Assembly: GCA_934162535.1 (NCBI GenBank)
Contig: CAKPJC010000009.1
Coordinates: 8,596 to 72,595, forward strand
Source: an uncultured Clostridia bacterium
Lineage (GTDB): Bacteria; Bacillota; Clostridia; TANB77; CAG-508
Direction: 5' to 3'
DNA length: 64,000 bases
This document shows positions 35,794-45,537 of this stretch, in pieces. Position numbers and translations under genes: made by a program. The notes below the pieces were generated by a model. The model saw only the letters and a list, made by a program, of their open reading frames with translations, did no database searches and had not been told where the DNA came from. Numbering within the stretch: position 1 is the first letter of the stretch; each line of letters opens with the position of its first letter.

Positions 35794-36603
35794 TCACTTT
35801 GTATTTACAACTAAAGTTTTTGTCTTTTTACCCAAAACAATTAGTCTCCCATTATCTTGTGAATATTCACATGTAACTAATGAAATAATCTGATTGCCAT
35901 AAACAGCAGAAACATTAGTATTATATAATTGATATTTTTTACAATTTGACACATATTCATTAAACTTTTCCTTATCAGTCAAATCAGTGTAAGAATAATA
36001 CTTAAAAACATCTTCATTATTCTCATATACCTTAGACTTCATTACAGCAAAAATAGTATAAATATATTCTTTACTATCTGTAGTAATTCTAATAGTCTTA
36101 TGATTTTGGTAAAAATCTTTATTCTTATAGTTCATCAATGTGCTAAACATTTGAGAACCACTATTAATATTATGACCATACACAATTAAATTTGAAAATT
36201 CACTTGACAAAACAGAATTCTTGTGCAAATATATTGAGCCATAATTTGATACTTCTTTCTTGTAATTATGTGTAAGATAATAATTATTATCATTTGTTTG
36301 TAATAAAGGGTAGCTTATATCAGTATCATCAACACTTATCCAACCAATGACTTCAGGATTCTTTTCCTTAGCAGAAACATATTTACTACTATACTCATTT
36401 TGAGATGAACCATCAGAAAAATTCTTTTTAGAAATAATACTCTTATTATTATATAAAGAATCGTTTTGGCTAGATTCATAAGCAGTGTAACAAAGATATA
36501 AAACACAAGCAATAATTACTAAAACAAAATATTCAGCCATAACAACAAGTGTGTGTCTGCGTCTACGTCTTTTATTTAAGTACTTTTTTCTATATCTTTT
36601 CAT
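35794..36603 (-). CDS. srtB: Class B sortase
   Basis: 269 residues. A basic N-terminus precedes one membrane anchor (about 18-42). Catalytic residues: His in VYGHNINSGSQMF, Cys in SLVTCEYS, and Arg in NGRLIVLG. A class B sortase cleaves a sorting signal and joins the protein to the cell wall or to pilin-like partners. It lies just downstream of its probable substrate, the surface protein at 36657, in one operon. Confidence 0.92.
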   Translation of the reverse strand: MKRYRKKYLNKRRRRRHTLVVMAEYFVLVIIACVLYLCYTAYESSQNDSLYNNKSIISKKNFSDGSSQNEYSSKYVSAKEKNPEVIGWISVDDTDISYPLLQTNDNNYYLTHNYKKEVSNYGSIYLHKNSVLSSEFSNLIVYGHNINSGSQMFSTLMNYKNKDFYQNHKTIRITTDSKEYIYTIFAVMKSKVYENNEDVFKYYSYTDLTDKEKFNEYVSNCKKYQLYNTNVSAVYGNQIISLVTCEYSQDNGRLIVLGKKTKTLVVNTK

Positions 36604-36656
36604 AAATCTCCTTAATTAATTATAAAGGGAAGAAACCTTCCCTTATAAAACATTTT

Positions 36657-38075
36657 TTATTTACTCATTTTTTTAATACATACTGCTAATCCAGTAGAGG
36701 CAACAGCTAGAACTGTAACTACGAAAGATATTGGACTATTAATACCTGTTTTTGGCTCTTTGTCCAAATCACTACTAGCACTGCCTGTAGTACCTTCATT
36801 ACCACTACCATTAGCCGTTTCGCTTTCTGCTAATACATAATCACTAAAATGGTCTGTTTCAAAAACTGCATAATTCCCATCTTCACTAATAGTAACACTT
36901 TTCTTAGTTGTTGCACCAGTTGAATCAACATAGTAAACAATTAATTTGCTTTTATCATATCCTGATGGAATAGGTAAACTAACTTTTACAGAACCATTTG
37001 GCTGAACTTCAGCTCCATTTAAAAGAAGTGTAATATTAAAAACCTTAAATTTTGAATCTGTAATAACTTTTTTAATAGCTTCAAATCTTTCGCCTTCTGT
37101 TAATTCTGTAACTTTTAGAGTTGTACCATCTGTGATAACTCCAGATTTTGCAGTTATTATAACATTTGCAGTTGAATCTTTGATAGATATATTAGAAGAA
37201 TCACCAGTATCTTTTGAATTATCACCTGATGATGGATCTTTTATTTCTATTTTATCTCCTTCAAATTTTATATCTGCAATACCTAATACATTTGAATCAG
37301 GTGCAATCAATTCACTATGAATAGAATCTTTATTAAATAAAGTTTTATCTGTTATAGGAGCTTTATAAATACTATACCCATCTTCTGAAGTTTCTGTGAA
37401 TGATAAAGTGCCAAAAGGACTTAGCTCAATAGATTCACCTAAACTTACTATAGATTTCACATATACAAAACAATCATTATTACCGATTTTTCTGTCATAT
37501 GTTATAGAATCTGCAAATGTAGAACTTTCATTTTTTATTTCAAATGAGCCTTCTGCATCTGTGCCAATATAAATATGTGCTTCATATATGTTTTTCGTTG
37601 TCGCAATTTTGTAATTAACTTCTCTTGATGAATCAGTAGAAGTGATTTTTACAGTACCTGATTTTGCATCAGATAAGCAAATCGGATAATATGAACCATT
37701 AACTTTTTTTGCAATTGCGAAAGGACATTTTGCATATGATAATTCGTTAATTGTTGTTGTTTCTAAATCTGTTGTTTCTCCATCACTTAATTTTACATAT
37801 AAATACTCATAAACATAATTATCTTTTTGTATTTTACTATCTAATAAAGATGTATTAGACAATAAAGAAAGTAAAGTTGTATTATTTATATTTATCTTAT
37901 ATTCAGAAGAATTTAATACAACAGAATCTATAAGCTTTTCTGTAACAGTATTTTCTACAACAATATTTTGATCTTCGCTTTCAACGGCAAATACAGTATT
38001 TAAGCCAAATAAGCAGAATGCTACTACAAATATAGATAGAAATTTTAAAAGTGATTTTTTCATTTGTTTTTTCAC
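36657..38075 (-). CDS. Cell-wall-anchored surface protein, likely sortase substrate
   Basis: 472 residues. Signal peptide: MKKQMKKSLLKFLSIFVVAF then a hydrophobic core ending near AVES (about 30). The middle is Ser/Thr/Asp-rich, beta-type. The C-terminus has a sorting signal: EPKTG near 440, a hydrophobic stretch and KKMSK. EPKTG differs from LPxTG in its first residue and from NPQTN, the classic SrtB motif. The TTTTTTCACCTCC before the start is a strong ribosome site on this strand. The ligand is unknown. Confidence 0.85.
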   Translation of the reverse strand: MKKQMKKSLLKFLSIFVVAFCLFGLNTVFAVESEDQNIVVENTVTEKLIDSVVLNSSEYKININNTTLLSLLSNTSLLDSKIQKDNYVYEYLYVKLSDGETTDLETTTINELSYAKCPFAIAKKVNGSYYPICLSDAKSGTVKITSTDSSREVNYKIATTKNIYEAHIYIGTDAEGSFEIKNESSTFADSITYDRKIGNNDCFVYVKSIVSLGESIELSPFGTLSFTETSEDGYSIYKAPITDKTLFNKDSIHSELIAPDSNVLGIADIKFEGDKIEIKDPSSGDNSKDTGDSSNISIKDSTANVIITAKSGVITDGTTLKVTELTEGERFEAIKKVITDSKFKVFNITLLLNGAEVQPNGSVKVSLPIPSGYDKSKLIVYYVDSTGATTKKSVTISEDGNYAVFETDHFSDYVLAESETANGSGNEGTTGSASSDLDKEPKTGINSPISFVVTVLAVASTGLAVCIKKMSK

Positions 38076-38185
38076 CTCCTCTTTTTTTCATAAGAATTAC
38101 TCAAAGTATATCATTCTATGAATAAATTGTAAATATTTGAAATAAAAAATCGAGTAAAAAATTAAAATTTTTCTTTAGTGTTTTA

Positions 38186-38214
38186 TTGGAAAATACAAAT
38201 AAACATGTTATAAT
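38186..38214 (+). promoter_or_regulatory. Promoter of the J-domain gene
   Basis: -35 TTGGAA (38186-38191), 17 bases, -10 TATAAT (38209-38214); 40 bases before ATG 38255. Confidence 0.8.
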
Positions 38215-38254
38215 TATGACATCAAGGAAGAGAAAAAGGTGGAAATAAAATAAT

Positions 38255-38995
38255 ATGGAAAAAAATTATTATGAAATATTAGAAATTGACAAAAATGCAT
38301 CAAATGAAATAATAGAAAAAGCATATAAAACATTGGCAAAAAAATATCACCCTGATTTACAAGAAGAAGGAAAAAAGGCGTTAGCAGAAGAGCATATGAA
38401 AAAAATAAATGAAGCATATGCAGTATTATCAGATGAAACGATGAGAATAGAATATGATGAAAGCTTAGAAAATGAAAATATAACAAAAGAAGAATATTCA
38501 AAAATTCTACGTGAAAATTCATATTTGAAAGCAAAAATAGAACAACTAAATAGAAACATAAACAATGAATTAAACAATATAGAAAATACATATAATACAA
38601 ACGAATATCAAGGAAATCAACAACAGCAAAACCAATATTATCAACAACCCAATAACCAATATCAGCCGAATCAATATTACCAACAACAAGAAAATATACC
38701 AGAAAATTTAGCAGAATATTATATAAATAAAATGAATCAATCAATACAACAAGCATATCAAGATGCATATATACAAGATATGAAAAATAGGGGATATAGA
38801 TTCAAAACAAAACATACAATAAAAGACTACCTAAAAATGATTGCCACAATTGCAATAATGATAATAATTGTAATACTAGTATTTCAAATACCATTTGTTA
38901 AAAAATATTTTATAAGTGTATATCAAGACAACTACTTTGTAAAAATAATTGTAGATATATTTGTAAACACATTTAAGCAAATGTTCAAAATGTAA
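38255..38995 (+). CDS. Membrane-anchored J-domain (DnaJ-like) protein
   Basis: 246 residues. The N-terminal 65 residues are a J domain with the HPD motif (KKYHPDL). A Gln/Asn/Tyr-rich low-complexity linker (about 110-150) follows, then a C-terminal membrane helix (MIATIAIMIIIVILVFQI, about 195-215). No zinc-finger or C-terminal DnaJ substrate domains. It would recruit DnaK to the membrane. A strong AAAAGGAGG joins it to the next gene. Confidence 0.87.
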   Translation: MEKNYYEILEIDKNASNEIIEKAYKTLAKKYHPDLQEEGKKALAEEHMKKINEAYAVLSDETMRIEYDESLENENITKEEYSKILRENSYLKAKIEQLNRNINNELNNIENTYNTNEYQGNQQQQNQYYQQPNNQYQPNQYYQQQENIPENLAEYYINKMNQSIQQAYQDAYIQDMKNRGYRFKTKHTIKDYLKMIATIAIMIIIVILVFQIPFVKKYFISVYQDNYFVKIIVDIFVNTFKQMFKM

Positions 38996-39007
38996 AAGGA
39001 GGCACAT

Positions 39008-39754
39008 ATGAAAGCATTAATAACAGGAGCATCTTCTGGAATAGGAAGAGATATTGCAAGAGAGCTAAGTAAAAGAGGATATGAATTAATATTAGTATCA
39101 AGAGATATAGAGAGATTAAATAGAGTAAAGGAACAACTAAAAACCAAAGTTGAAACTGTAAGTGTAGACTTATCTGTAGCTGAAAACTGCATAAAATTAC
39201 ATGAAAGATTTAGAGATATAGATCTCTTAGTAAACAATGCTGGATTTGGAGACTGTGGAAAGTTTACTGAAACAAAACTTGATAAAGAATTAAAAATGAT
39301 AGATACAAATATTGTAGCATATCATATATTAACAAAACTATATTTACAGGATATGAAAGAAAGAAACAGAGGTAGAATATTAAATGTAGCATCAATAGCA
39401 GGATTTATGCCAGGGCCATTGATGGCAACATATTATGCAACAAAATCATATGTTGTAAGACTATCAGAATCAATAAGGGAAGAACTTAGAAGAGAAAAAT
39501 CAAAAGTTCAAATAAGTATTTTATGTCCAGGACCAGTTGATACAAACTTCAATAAAGTTGCAGATGTTCAATTTGCATTAAAAGGACTAAGTAGTCAATA
39601 TGTTGCAAAATATGCAATAAATGAAATGATAAAAGGTAAATTTTATATAGTACCAGGAACAAAAATAAAATTAGCAAAATTTGCAAGCAAAATCACCCCA
39701 AGTAACATAGTTGCAAGGGTTTCATATAATATGCAAAAAAGAAAAATCCAATAA
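39008..39754 (+). CDS. Short-chain dehydrogenase/reductase (DltE-like)
   Basis: 248 residues, the usual SDR length. NAD(P)-binding TGASSGIGRDIA, NNAG at about 76-79, catalytic Ser in VASIAGF and YYATKSY (YxxxK). The C-terminal part resembles DltE/YqjQ-type SDRs. The substrate is unknown. 12 bases after the J-domain gene. Confidence 0.9.
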   Translation: MKALITGASSGIGRDIARELSKRGYELILVSRDIERLNRVKEQLKTKVETVSVDLSVAENCIKLHERFRDIDLLVNNAGFGDCGKFTETKLDKELKMIDTNIVAYHILTKLYLQDMKERNRGRILNVASIAGFMPGPLMATYYATKSYVVRLSESIREELRREKSKVQISILCPGPVDTNFNKVADVQFALKGLSSQYVAKYAINEMIKGKFYIVPGTKIKLAKFASKITPSNIVARVSYNMQKRKIQ

Positions 39755-39767
39755 ATAAAAAATACTA

Positions 39768-39821
39768 TTGACAATATTAAATAACAGTGCTATCATGAAC
39801 ATATGAACAATTATTCATATG
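39768..39821 (+). promoter_or_regulatory. ArsR/SmtB-type promoter and operator
   Basis: -35 TTGACA (39768-39773), 17 bases, -10 TATCAT (39791-39796). Directly downstream is the palindrome CATATGAA-CAATTA-TTCATATG (39800-39821), matching the SmtB/CzrA/CadC operator type. Binding would block transcription until Zn or Cd is bound. Confidence 0.9.
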
Positions 39822-39835
39822 AAAGGAGAAATATA

Positions 39836-40189
39836 GTGAAACAAGATAATATTATAGATATTGCCAAGGTAAAAAAAATAAAAAAACTAATGCCAAGTGA
39901 TGATTTATTATTTGACATAGCCGAGGTATTCAAAGTGTTTGGAGACACAACAAGAATGAAAATAATAAGTGCGTTATTAGAAACAGAGCTATGTGTTGGA
40001 GACATTGCAGAAATAACAAATTCAACACAATCGGCAATATCTCACCAATTAAGAGTTTTAAAACAAGCAAAACTTGTAAAATATAGAAAAGAAGGCAAAA
40101 CAGTTTATTACTCATTAGATGATGAGCATATAAAAGACTTATATGAAATAGCCAAAAAACATATAGAAGAAGAATATGAACATAGGTAG
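39836..40189 (+). CDS. ArsR/SmtB-family metal-sensing repressor
   Basis: 117 residues from GTG 39836 (AAAGGAG upstream); the ATG at 39803 lies inside the operator and is unlikely. The winged HTH ELCVGDIAEITNSTQSAISHQLRVLK carries the ELCVGD box of CadC/SmtB regulators, and the C-terminus has DDEHIKDLYEIAKKHIEEEYEH, the alpha-5 zinc site with D...H...H...E. It represses the P-type ATPase gene 10 bases downstream. Confidence 0.92.
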   Translation: MKQDNIIDIAKVKKIKKLMPSDDLLFDIAEVFKVFGDTTRMKIISALLETELCVGDIAEITNSTQSAISHQLRVLKQAKLVKYRKEGKTVYYSLDDEHIKDLYEIAKKHIEEEYEHR

Positions 40190-40198
40190 GTGAAGATA

Positions 40199-42262
40199 AT
40201 GAAAAAATATGAAATTCAATTAAAAAACTTAGATTGTGCTGGATGTGCGAATGAGATACAACAAAAGTTATCAAAAAATCCAAAATTACATAATGTAAAT
40301 GTAAATTTTGGTAAGTTAAAATTGACATATGAAACAGATGAAGTCAGTGTCGAAGAAGTAGAAAAAATAGTAAAATCACAAGAGCCCGATGTTGAAATGA
40401 TAAGAACAGATGTTAAGGTAAATAGCGAAGAACAAAAAACAAAAACAGTAAGGCAATTAATAAGATTAATAGTGGGTGCAGGAATTGCCATAGCAGGTAT
40501 AACACTTGAATTACCTGTAGTATTAAAAACAATATTAGTAATAATAGGATATGGAATATTACTATTTAGAACAGCAAAAAATGCAGTAAAGATGTTATTC
40601 AAAAGCAAAAAAATAAATGAAAACATGCTAATTACAATATCATGTATAGGTGCATATTTAGTTGGAAAACACATGGAAGGTTTAATGGTAATAATATTAT
40701 ATGAATTTGGAAAAATACTAGAAGAAAAAGCTATAAACAAAAGCAGAAAATCAATATCAGATTTAATGAACATAAAACCAGAATATGCAAATATAAAACA
40801 AGGAAATGAAATAAAAACAATAAAACCAGAAGACGTAAAAATTGGAGATATAATAATTGTAAAACAGGGAGAAAAAGTGCCATTAGATGGAACAATCATA
40901 AAAGGAAGTGCAAATATAAATACGGCATCATTAACAGGAGAAAGTAAGCTTGTACATGTAGAAGAAAATGGGCAAATTCTATCAGGAAGCATATTAGAAG
41001 ATGGATTAATAGAAGTAAAAGTCACAGAAAAGTATGAAAATTCAACTGTAAACAGAATATTGGAATTAGTTGAAAATGCAACAGACAAAAAAGCTAAAAC
41101 AGAAACATTTGTAAGCAAAGCATCTTCAATATACACACCAATAGTACTAGGATTAGCATTATTGGTAGCAACATTTTTACCAATGTTTACATCTGTGTCA
41201 TATACAGGTCAAACAGGAAGTATATATAGAGCATTAATATTTCTAGTAATATCATGTCCATGTTCAATAGCAATATCAGTACCGCTTAGCTATTTTTCTG
41301 GAATAGGAAAATCATCAAAAGAAGGAATACTAATAAAAGGTAGTGATTACATAGATGCATTAAAAGACATTAGAGAAATAGTATTTGACAAAACAGGAAC
41401 ACTAACAAAAGGCGAATTTGAAATACAAAAGATTGAAACATACTCACAATACAATGAAGAAGAAGTATTAAGATATGCGATAATAGGAGAGAGCTATTCA
41501 AATCACCCAATAGCAAAATCACTAATAAAAAATAGTAATATAGATATTAAAAATGAAAAAATTGAAGAATTCAATGAAATAAAAGGAAAAGGATTAAGCT
41601 ATAAATATCAAGGAGAAACAATACTTATAGGTAATTCGGCATTAGTAGAAATTGAGGATACAACAAAAGGTGCAACAAAAATATATGTAAAAAAAGCTGA
41701 AACTGTAATAGGTTCAATAACACTAGGAGACACAGTAAAAGAGGGGACAAAAGAAGCGATAAGTAAATTGAAAAAATTAGGAATCAAAACAAGTATGTTT
41801 ACTGGAGACAATAAAGATATAGCAGAAAAGATAGGAAACGAAATTGGAATTGATAATATCAAATCTGAAATGTTACCACAAGACAAATATAATGAATTAG
41901 AAAAAATAATAAACAAACAGGATAAATATAAGGTAGCATTTGTTGGAGATGGAATAAATGATTCACCTGTATTAGCAAGAGCAGATGTAGGATTTTCTAT
42001 GGGTGGAGTAGGTTCAGAGTCAGCAATAGAAGCATCAGATGTTGTAATAATGACAGACAATGTTGGGAAAATTCTAGAATCAATAAAAATATCTAAAAAA
42101 ACATGTAAAATAATAAAGCAAAATTTAATATTTTCAATATCAGTAAAACTATTAGTCTTGATATTAAGTGTATTTGGAATTGCAGGAATGTGGCAAGCAG
42201 TATTTGCAGATGTTGGTGTAACGATAATCACAATATTTAATACATTAAGAATATTAAAATAA
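40199..42262 (+). CDS. Heavy-metal-translocating P-type ATPase (Zn/Cd type)
   Basis: 687 residues from ATG 40199. An N-terminal HMA domain has LDCAGCANEIQ (CxxC). Transport motifs: TGES in the A domain, CPC (SCPCSIAIS) in the membrane, phosphorylation site DKTGTLTKGE, NHPIAKS and GDGINDSP. The CPC type with an ArsR repressor of SmtB type points to zinc/cadmium export. The membrane protein has about eight helices. The usual CPCALVIS is CPCSIAIS here. Confidence 0.9.
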   Translation: MKKYEIQLKNLDCAGCANEIQQKLSKNPKLHNVNVNFGKLKLTYETDEVSVEEVEKIVKSQEPDVEMIRTDVKVNSEEQKTKTVRQLIRLIVGAGIAIAGITLELPVVLKTILVIIGYGILLFRTAKNAVKMLFKSKKINENMLITISCIGAYLVGKHMEGLMVIILYEFGKILEEKAINKSRKSISDLMNIKPEYANIKQGNEIKTIKPEDVKIGDIIIVKQGEKVPLDGTIIKGSANINTASLTGESKLVHVEENGQILSGSILEDGLIEVKVTEKYENSTVNRILELVENATDKKAKTETFVSKASSIYTPIVLGLALLVATFLPMFTSVSYTGQTGSIYRALIFLVISCPCSIAISVPLSYFSGIGKSSKEGILIKGSDYIDALKDIREIVFDKTGTLTKGEFEIQKIETYSQYNEEEVLRYAIIGESYSNHPIAKSLIKNSNIDIKNEKIEEFNEIKGKGLSYKYQGETILIGNSALVEIEDTTKGATKIYVKKAETVIGSITLGDTVKEGTKEAISKLKKLGIKTSMFTGDNKDIAEKIGNEIGIDNIKSEMLPQDKYNELEKIINKQDKYKVAFVGDGINDSPVLARADVGFSMGGVGSESAIEASDVVIMTDNVGKILESIKISKKTCKIIKQNLIFSISVKLLVLILSVFGIAGMWQAVFADVGVTIITIFNTLRILK

Positions 42263-42293
42263 GAATTATGACAATTCAATATGTAAATCAATC

Positions 42294-42321
42294 AAAAAGC
42301 TTGAATTTTTCAAGTTTTTTT
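42294..42321 (+). terminator. Terminator after the P-type ATPase
   Basis: Stem CTTGA / TCAAG with an A-run before and T8 after. Confidence 0.75.
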
Positions 42322-42352
42322 GTTACAATAAAGAACAGAGGAAGTGAGATAT

Positions 42353-42865
42353 ATGCAAAAACAAGAAGAAATATTTACAAATTTCCATATGCCAAGATGG
42401 AATGATTTGCCAGATATAGATTTATATTTAGATCAGGTTGTAAATTATTTAGAAAGATTTTTAGAAATATGTGCAGTAAACAAAGACGAAAAAATAATCA
42501 CAAAAACCATGATAAATAATTATGTAAAACAGGGAATAATTCCAGCACCAGAAAAAAAGAAATACAATAGGTCACAAATTGCATATTTACTTGTAATATG
42601 CATATTAAAACAAGTATACAGTATAAATGACATAGGAAACCTTATATCAATAACAATAAAAAGTTATGATATAAGTAAAGTATATGATGGATTTTGTACA
42701 AAACTTGAAATTGCAGTAAAAAATGTATTTAATAAAAGAGAATTTTTAAATTGTGACAATTTAACAGAAGAGCAATATTTACTAAATAATATTGCACAAT
42801 CATTTGCAAACAAACTATATGTTGAAGTAAAATATTTAGAAAAAAAGGAAGAAACTGAAAGCTAG
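42353..42865 (+). CDS. DUF1836 family protein
   Basis: 170 residues; ATG 42353 chosen (GAGGAAGTGAG upstream). DQVVNYLERFLEI and ITKTMINNYVKQGIIPAPEKKKYNRSQ (MerR-like HTH) are DUF1836 hallmarks. Probably a DNA-binding regulator; target unknown. Monocistronic. Confidence 0.85.
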   Translation: MQKQEEIFTNFHMPRWNDLPDIDLYLDQVVNYLERFLEICAVNKDEKIITKTMINNYVKQGIIPAPEKKKYNRSQIAYLLVICILKQVYSINDIGNLISITIKSYDISKVYDGFCTKLEIAVKNVFNKREFLNCDNLTEEQYLLNNIAQSFANKLYVEVKYLEKKEETES

Positions 42866-42878
42866 TTTCTTCCTTTTT
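42842..42878. terminator. Bidirectional terminator between convergent genes
   Basis: AAAAAGGAAGAAACT pairs with AGTTTCTTCCTTTTT around a short loop; its left arm is inside the DUF1836 coding end. Confidence 0.85.
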
Positions 42879-42885
42879 AAAATAA

Positions 42886-44976
42886 TTATCTTTCACCATC
42901 AGAATGTTTTTTATTTTTTTCATTATTAAGAGCTTGAACTTGTTGTTCTAATTCTTTTAATATTTTTTGATTTTCTTTAATACGTTTTATAAGCTCGGCC
43001 TTTTTTGGATGTTCTTCTTGGTGAGAGTTTTTATCTTCAGTTTGTTTATTTTCAGAGATAATATTACCATTTGAATCAATAATATCAAGTTCTTGCAATT
43101 TTGATATTATATGACTATATTGAGTTGCACCTAAACTGCTAACATCTAAAAGACAGTCCCAAGACATTCCATTATCATTATAAAAATTAATTAAGTCATC
43201 TATTGTTTGGATTCCCCTACGGTACAAACAATTAACACTTCTTTTATTAAAACCACAATCAGAAAGAGAAGTCGAATTCTGAATACTTGATGTTCCTTTT
43301 TTAAAAGACACTTGTTCAACTATTTTATCTATATCTTTCTCATCTAATCCATCAACACTTCTTAAGAGACGTACAACATCTTCTTTTTTTGAATCAAGAG
43401 AACATATATCACTTAATGTATGTATTCCAGCATGGTGTAAGCATATTATTGTATCAACAGGAAGTTGTAAAGTAGTTATGTTAGGAGATGAATCCAATTT
43501 ATCTAATCCTTGAGGCATTTCTTCAACTTTTTCTCTCTTAATTGCAGGGATTATTGCATTAGGGTCAAAAATATTTTCAGCATTATAATAAAAATCACTT
43601 GCTTTTAAATAAATATCATCAAATTTTTGTTTCTCAATAGTATGCTCTTTTCTAATATTCTCTAACCTATCTATCATATTATCATATTGTCTATAAATAT
43701 AGTCTTCTACTTTATCATATAAATACTGATAATATTTAACGACATCACCTAAAGAATGTTGAGCTAAATCTGGAAAAGAATTTATAGCCCAAGGAATAGT
43801 GTCATTAATTATTTTAGAAAATATTTCATCTGAAATATTTAATTCGCTGATTTTTCTGCTATCAGAAGGCGAAATTTTATGAGCTATTAAGATTGACTCT
43901 ATAGCATATACAAGAGCTCTTTGTTCTTTTAAATCTTGTAATTTGTCATCAATACCATTTATTCCATAAAGCTTTTCATATTCATATGTTGGATCAGAAC
44001 ATATGAAAGAAGAAACATGTGATGAAAGGCTAAGCAAAGTGTTGTTCTTTTTCAAAGATATAGCTTGAGAAGAAACTCTTTTTGATTCGGCAAGTGACTT
44101 TATATCTACTTTTTCTCCATTAAGTCCATATATTTTTATGATATCGCTTTTAGTTTTATCTTTTATTCTTTTATCAAGAAAATCATCTAATTTGTCAATA
44201 TCTAAGTATGAATGAAAAGGAATATCTTCCTGACCAGAATAATGGCGATTTTTTTGACAAGCATCTTGATACAATTTATAATATGCTAGTTTTTGCTCTT
44301 CAGTCAAATCTCTTGATGATACTGTAACTATTCTTGGCCCAACGAAAATTTTACCAAAATCAAAATCGCATTCTCTTTTCTTGAATTTGTCTATAAAATC
44401 TTCAACAGAACCAAAATTTTGTAATATCTTTTTTATATAGTATTGAGGAATACCATATTGGTTAGACAACTGTTCTTGATCTTTAGGAGAAGATTTTAAA
44501 AATCCGTTTTTCATTAAATCTTCAATTTGAGATGGCGTTAAATTTAGACTTCCATTATTATATTGTTCTTGTAAAGTTTCTATAATTTTATCATATGATA
44601 CTCCATTATCCATACGAGCTTCGGATAATTCATGTGTATCTTTTCCAATTAATGACATAAGAAAATCATATTTTTTTTGACCTGAAATTCTTATAACTTC
44701 TCTTTCTTTAGACAATATTCCATTATCAAGAAAGGCTTTTAGTAGGTCATCACTTATTTTCAAAGTTCCATTCCAGTAGCTAGCTCTAAGATTACCCCTC
44801 ATCGAACCAATATTATATCCTTTATATTTTGTGGTTGTTTTAATAGGGTTACCGGTTTCTTTCATATATTCTAGCATTATGTTCAATTTTTCTTCATAGC
44901 TAAGTGGTGCTTTTGGCGAAAACTTTTTTTGTGGGCTGGTATATGAAACTATGATTTTTTTCGGTATTTTGTCCAT
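42886..44976 (-). CDS. Large protein with sigma-4-like and alpha-CTD-like modules, 696 aa
   Basis: The N-terminal 75 residues (YEEKLNIMLEYMKETGNPI to LLKAFLDNGIL) resemble the helicase-associated module repeated in the 48352-53595 protein. Near 285 IIKIYGLNGEKVDIKSLAESKR followed by VSSQAIS looks like sigma-70 region 4. Near 525 and 590 are two HhH segments like the RNA polymerase alpha C-terminal domain (NKRSVNCLYRRGIQTIDDLI). The end is a coiled coil. This suggests a transcription-associated DNA-binding protein, by inference. It is divergent from a small basic protein gene at 45162. Confidence 0.6.
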   Translation of the reverse strand: MDKIPKKIIVSYTSPQKKFSPKAPLSYEEKLNIMLEYMKETGNPIKTTTKYKGYNIGSMRGNLRASYWNGTLKISDDLLKAFLDNGILSKEREVIRISGQKKYDFLMSLIGKDTHELSEARMDNGVSYDKIIETLQEQYNNGSLNLTPSQIEDLMKNGFLKSSPKDQEQLSNQYGIPQYYIKKILQNFGSVEDFIDKFKKRECDFDFGKIFVGPRIVTVSSRDLTEEQKLAYYKLYQDACQKNRHYSGQEDIPFHSYLDIDKLDDFLDKRIKDKTKSDIIKIYGLNGEKVDIKSLAESKRVSSQAISLKKNNTLLSLSSHVSSFICSDPTYEYEKLYGINGIDDKLQDLKEQRALVYAIESILIAHKISPSDSRKISELNISDEIFSKIINDTIPWAINSFPDLAQHSLGDVVKYYQYLYDKVEDYIYRQYDNMIDRLENIRKEHTIEKQKFDDIYLKASDFYYNAENIFDPNAIIPAIKREKVEEMPQGLDKLDSSPNITTLQLPVDTIICLHHAGIHTLSDICSLDSKKEDVVRLLRSVDGLDEKDIDKIVEQVSFKKGTSSIQNSTSLSDCGFNKRSVNCLYRRGIQTIDDLINFYNDNGMSWDCLLDVSSLGATQYSHIISKLQELDIIDSNGNIISENKQTEDKNSHQEEHPKKAELIKRIKENQKILKELEQQVQALNNEKNKKHSDGER

Positions 44977-45068
44977 TATATTACATCCTTTCTATTATAA
45001 TTACTACAAATATATCATAAATAATAATTAATGTAAACCGAAAACTCTCATTTTTTTTACTAAAAACA

Positions 45069-45097
45069 TTGACTTAAATAATTAAATGATATATAAA
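45069..45097 (+). promoter_or_regulatory. Promoter of the 98-aa gene
   Basis: -35 TTGACT (45069-45074), 17 bases, -10 TATAAA (45092-45097); GGAGG before ATG 45162. Confidence 0.7.
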
Positions 45098-45161
45098 TTA
45101 TATGAAACATAAGAAAAAATGAAGAGTAAAAATATACAATGGAAAATGTGATGGAGGAAAT

Positions 45162-45458
45162 ATGAATATATTAAAAGAAATACAAAGTTTTTTTAGAAGA
45201 ATTTTTTCAAAAACTAAAAGGCTTGAAGCTGGAAATAAAGAAATAGATAATAATGAAAAAAGAAATTCAAAAAAGAAATTCATGAATACTCTCAAAGAAG
45301 ATACAAAAAAACAAGCTAGCAAAGAACAAATACTAGAAGCTGTGGAGAAGAATCCAGAATTACTATATACATTGTCATATAAACGTTTGACCCAACTAAA
45401 TGAAATATATGAAGAAAAAATAAAAGAATTAAAAGAAAAAATAAAATCTAACAGTTAG
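45162..45458 (+). CDS. Small basic protein, 98 aa
   Basis: Amphipathic basic N-terminus (IQSFFRRIFSKTKR), a polar linker and a C-terminal helix (LNEIYEEKIKELKEKI). The layout matches the 122-residue protein at 53582-53950 (NFFKKLFFRKNK... then IDMYEKETEKLN), which is coupled to the giant helicase; both large neighbours share a repeat module, so these may be duplicated small/large partner pairs. Function unknown. Confidence 0.65.
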   Translation: MNILKEIQSFFRRIFSKTKRLEAGNKEIDNNEKRNSKKKFMNTLKEDTKKQASKEQILEAVEKNPELLYTLSYKRLTQLNEIYEEKIKELKEKIKSNS

Positions 45459-45480
45459 CTAAGACAAAATACTAAATAAA

Positions 45481-45529
45481 AACGTCAAATGTAATAGGGA
45501 AGAAAAGGTCACCTATTGAGTTTGACGTA
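45481..45529. terminator. Long hairpin between convergent genes
   Basis: ACGTCAAA (45482-45489) pairs with TTTGACGT (45521-45528), and an inner TAATAGG pairs with CCTATT; T-rich flanks on both sides. Probably a bidirectional terminator. Confidence 0.7.
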
Positions 45530-45537
45530 AAGAATTA

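Noticed and set aside
40216..41136. 306-residue open frame opposite the P-type ATPase
   Set aside because: It is a shadow frame of a well-supported gene, with low-complexity composition and no ribosome site.
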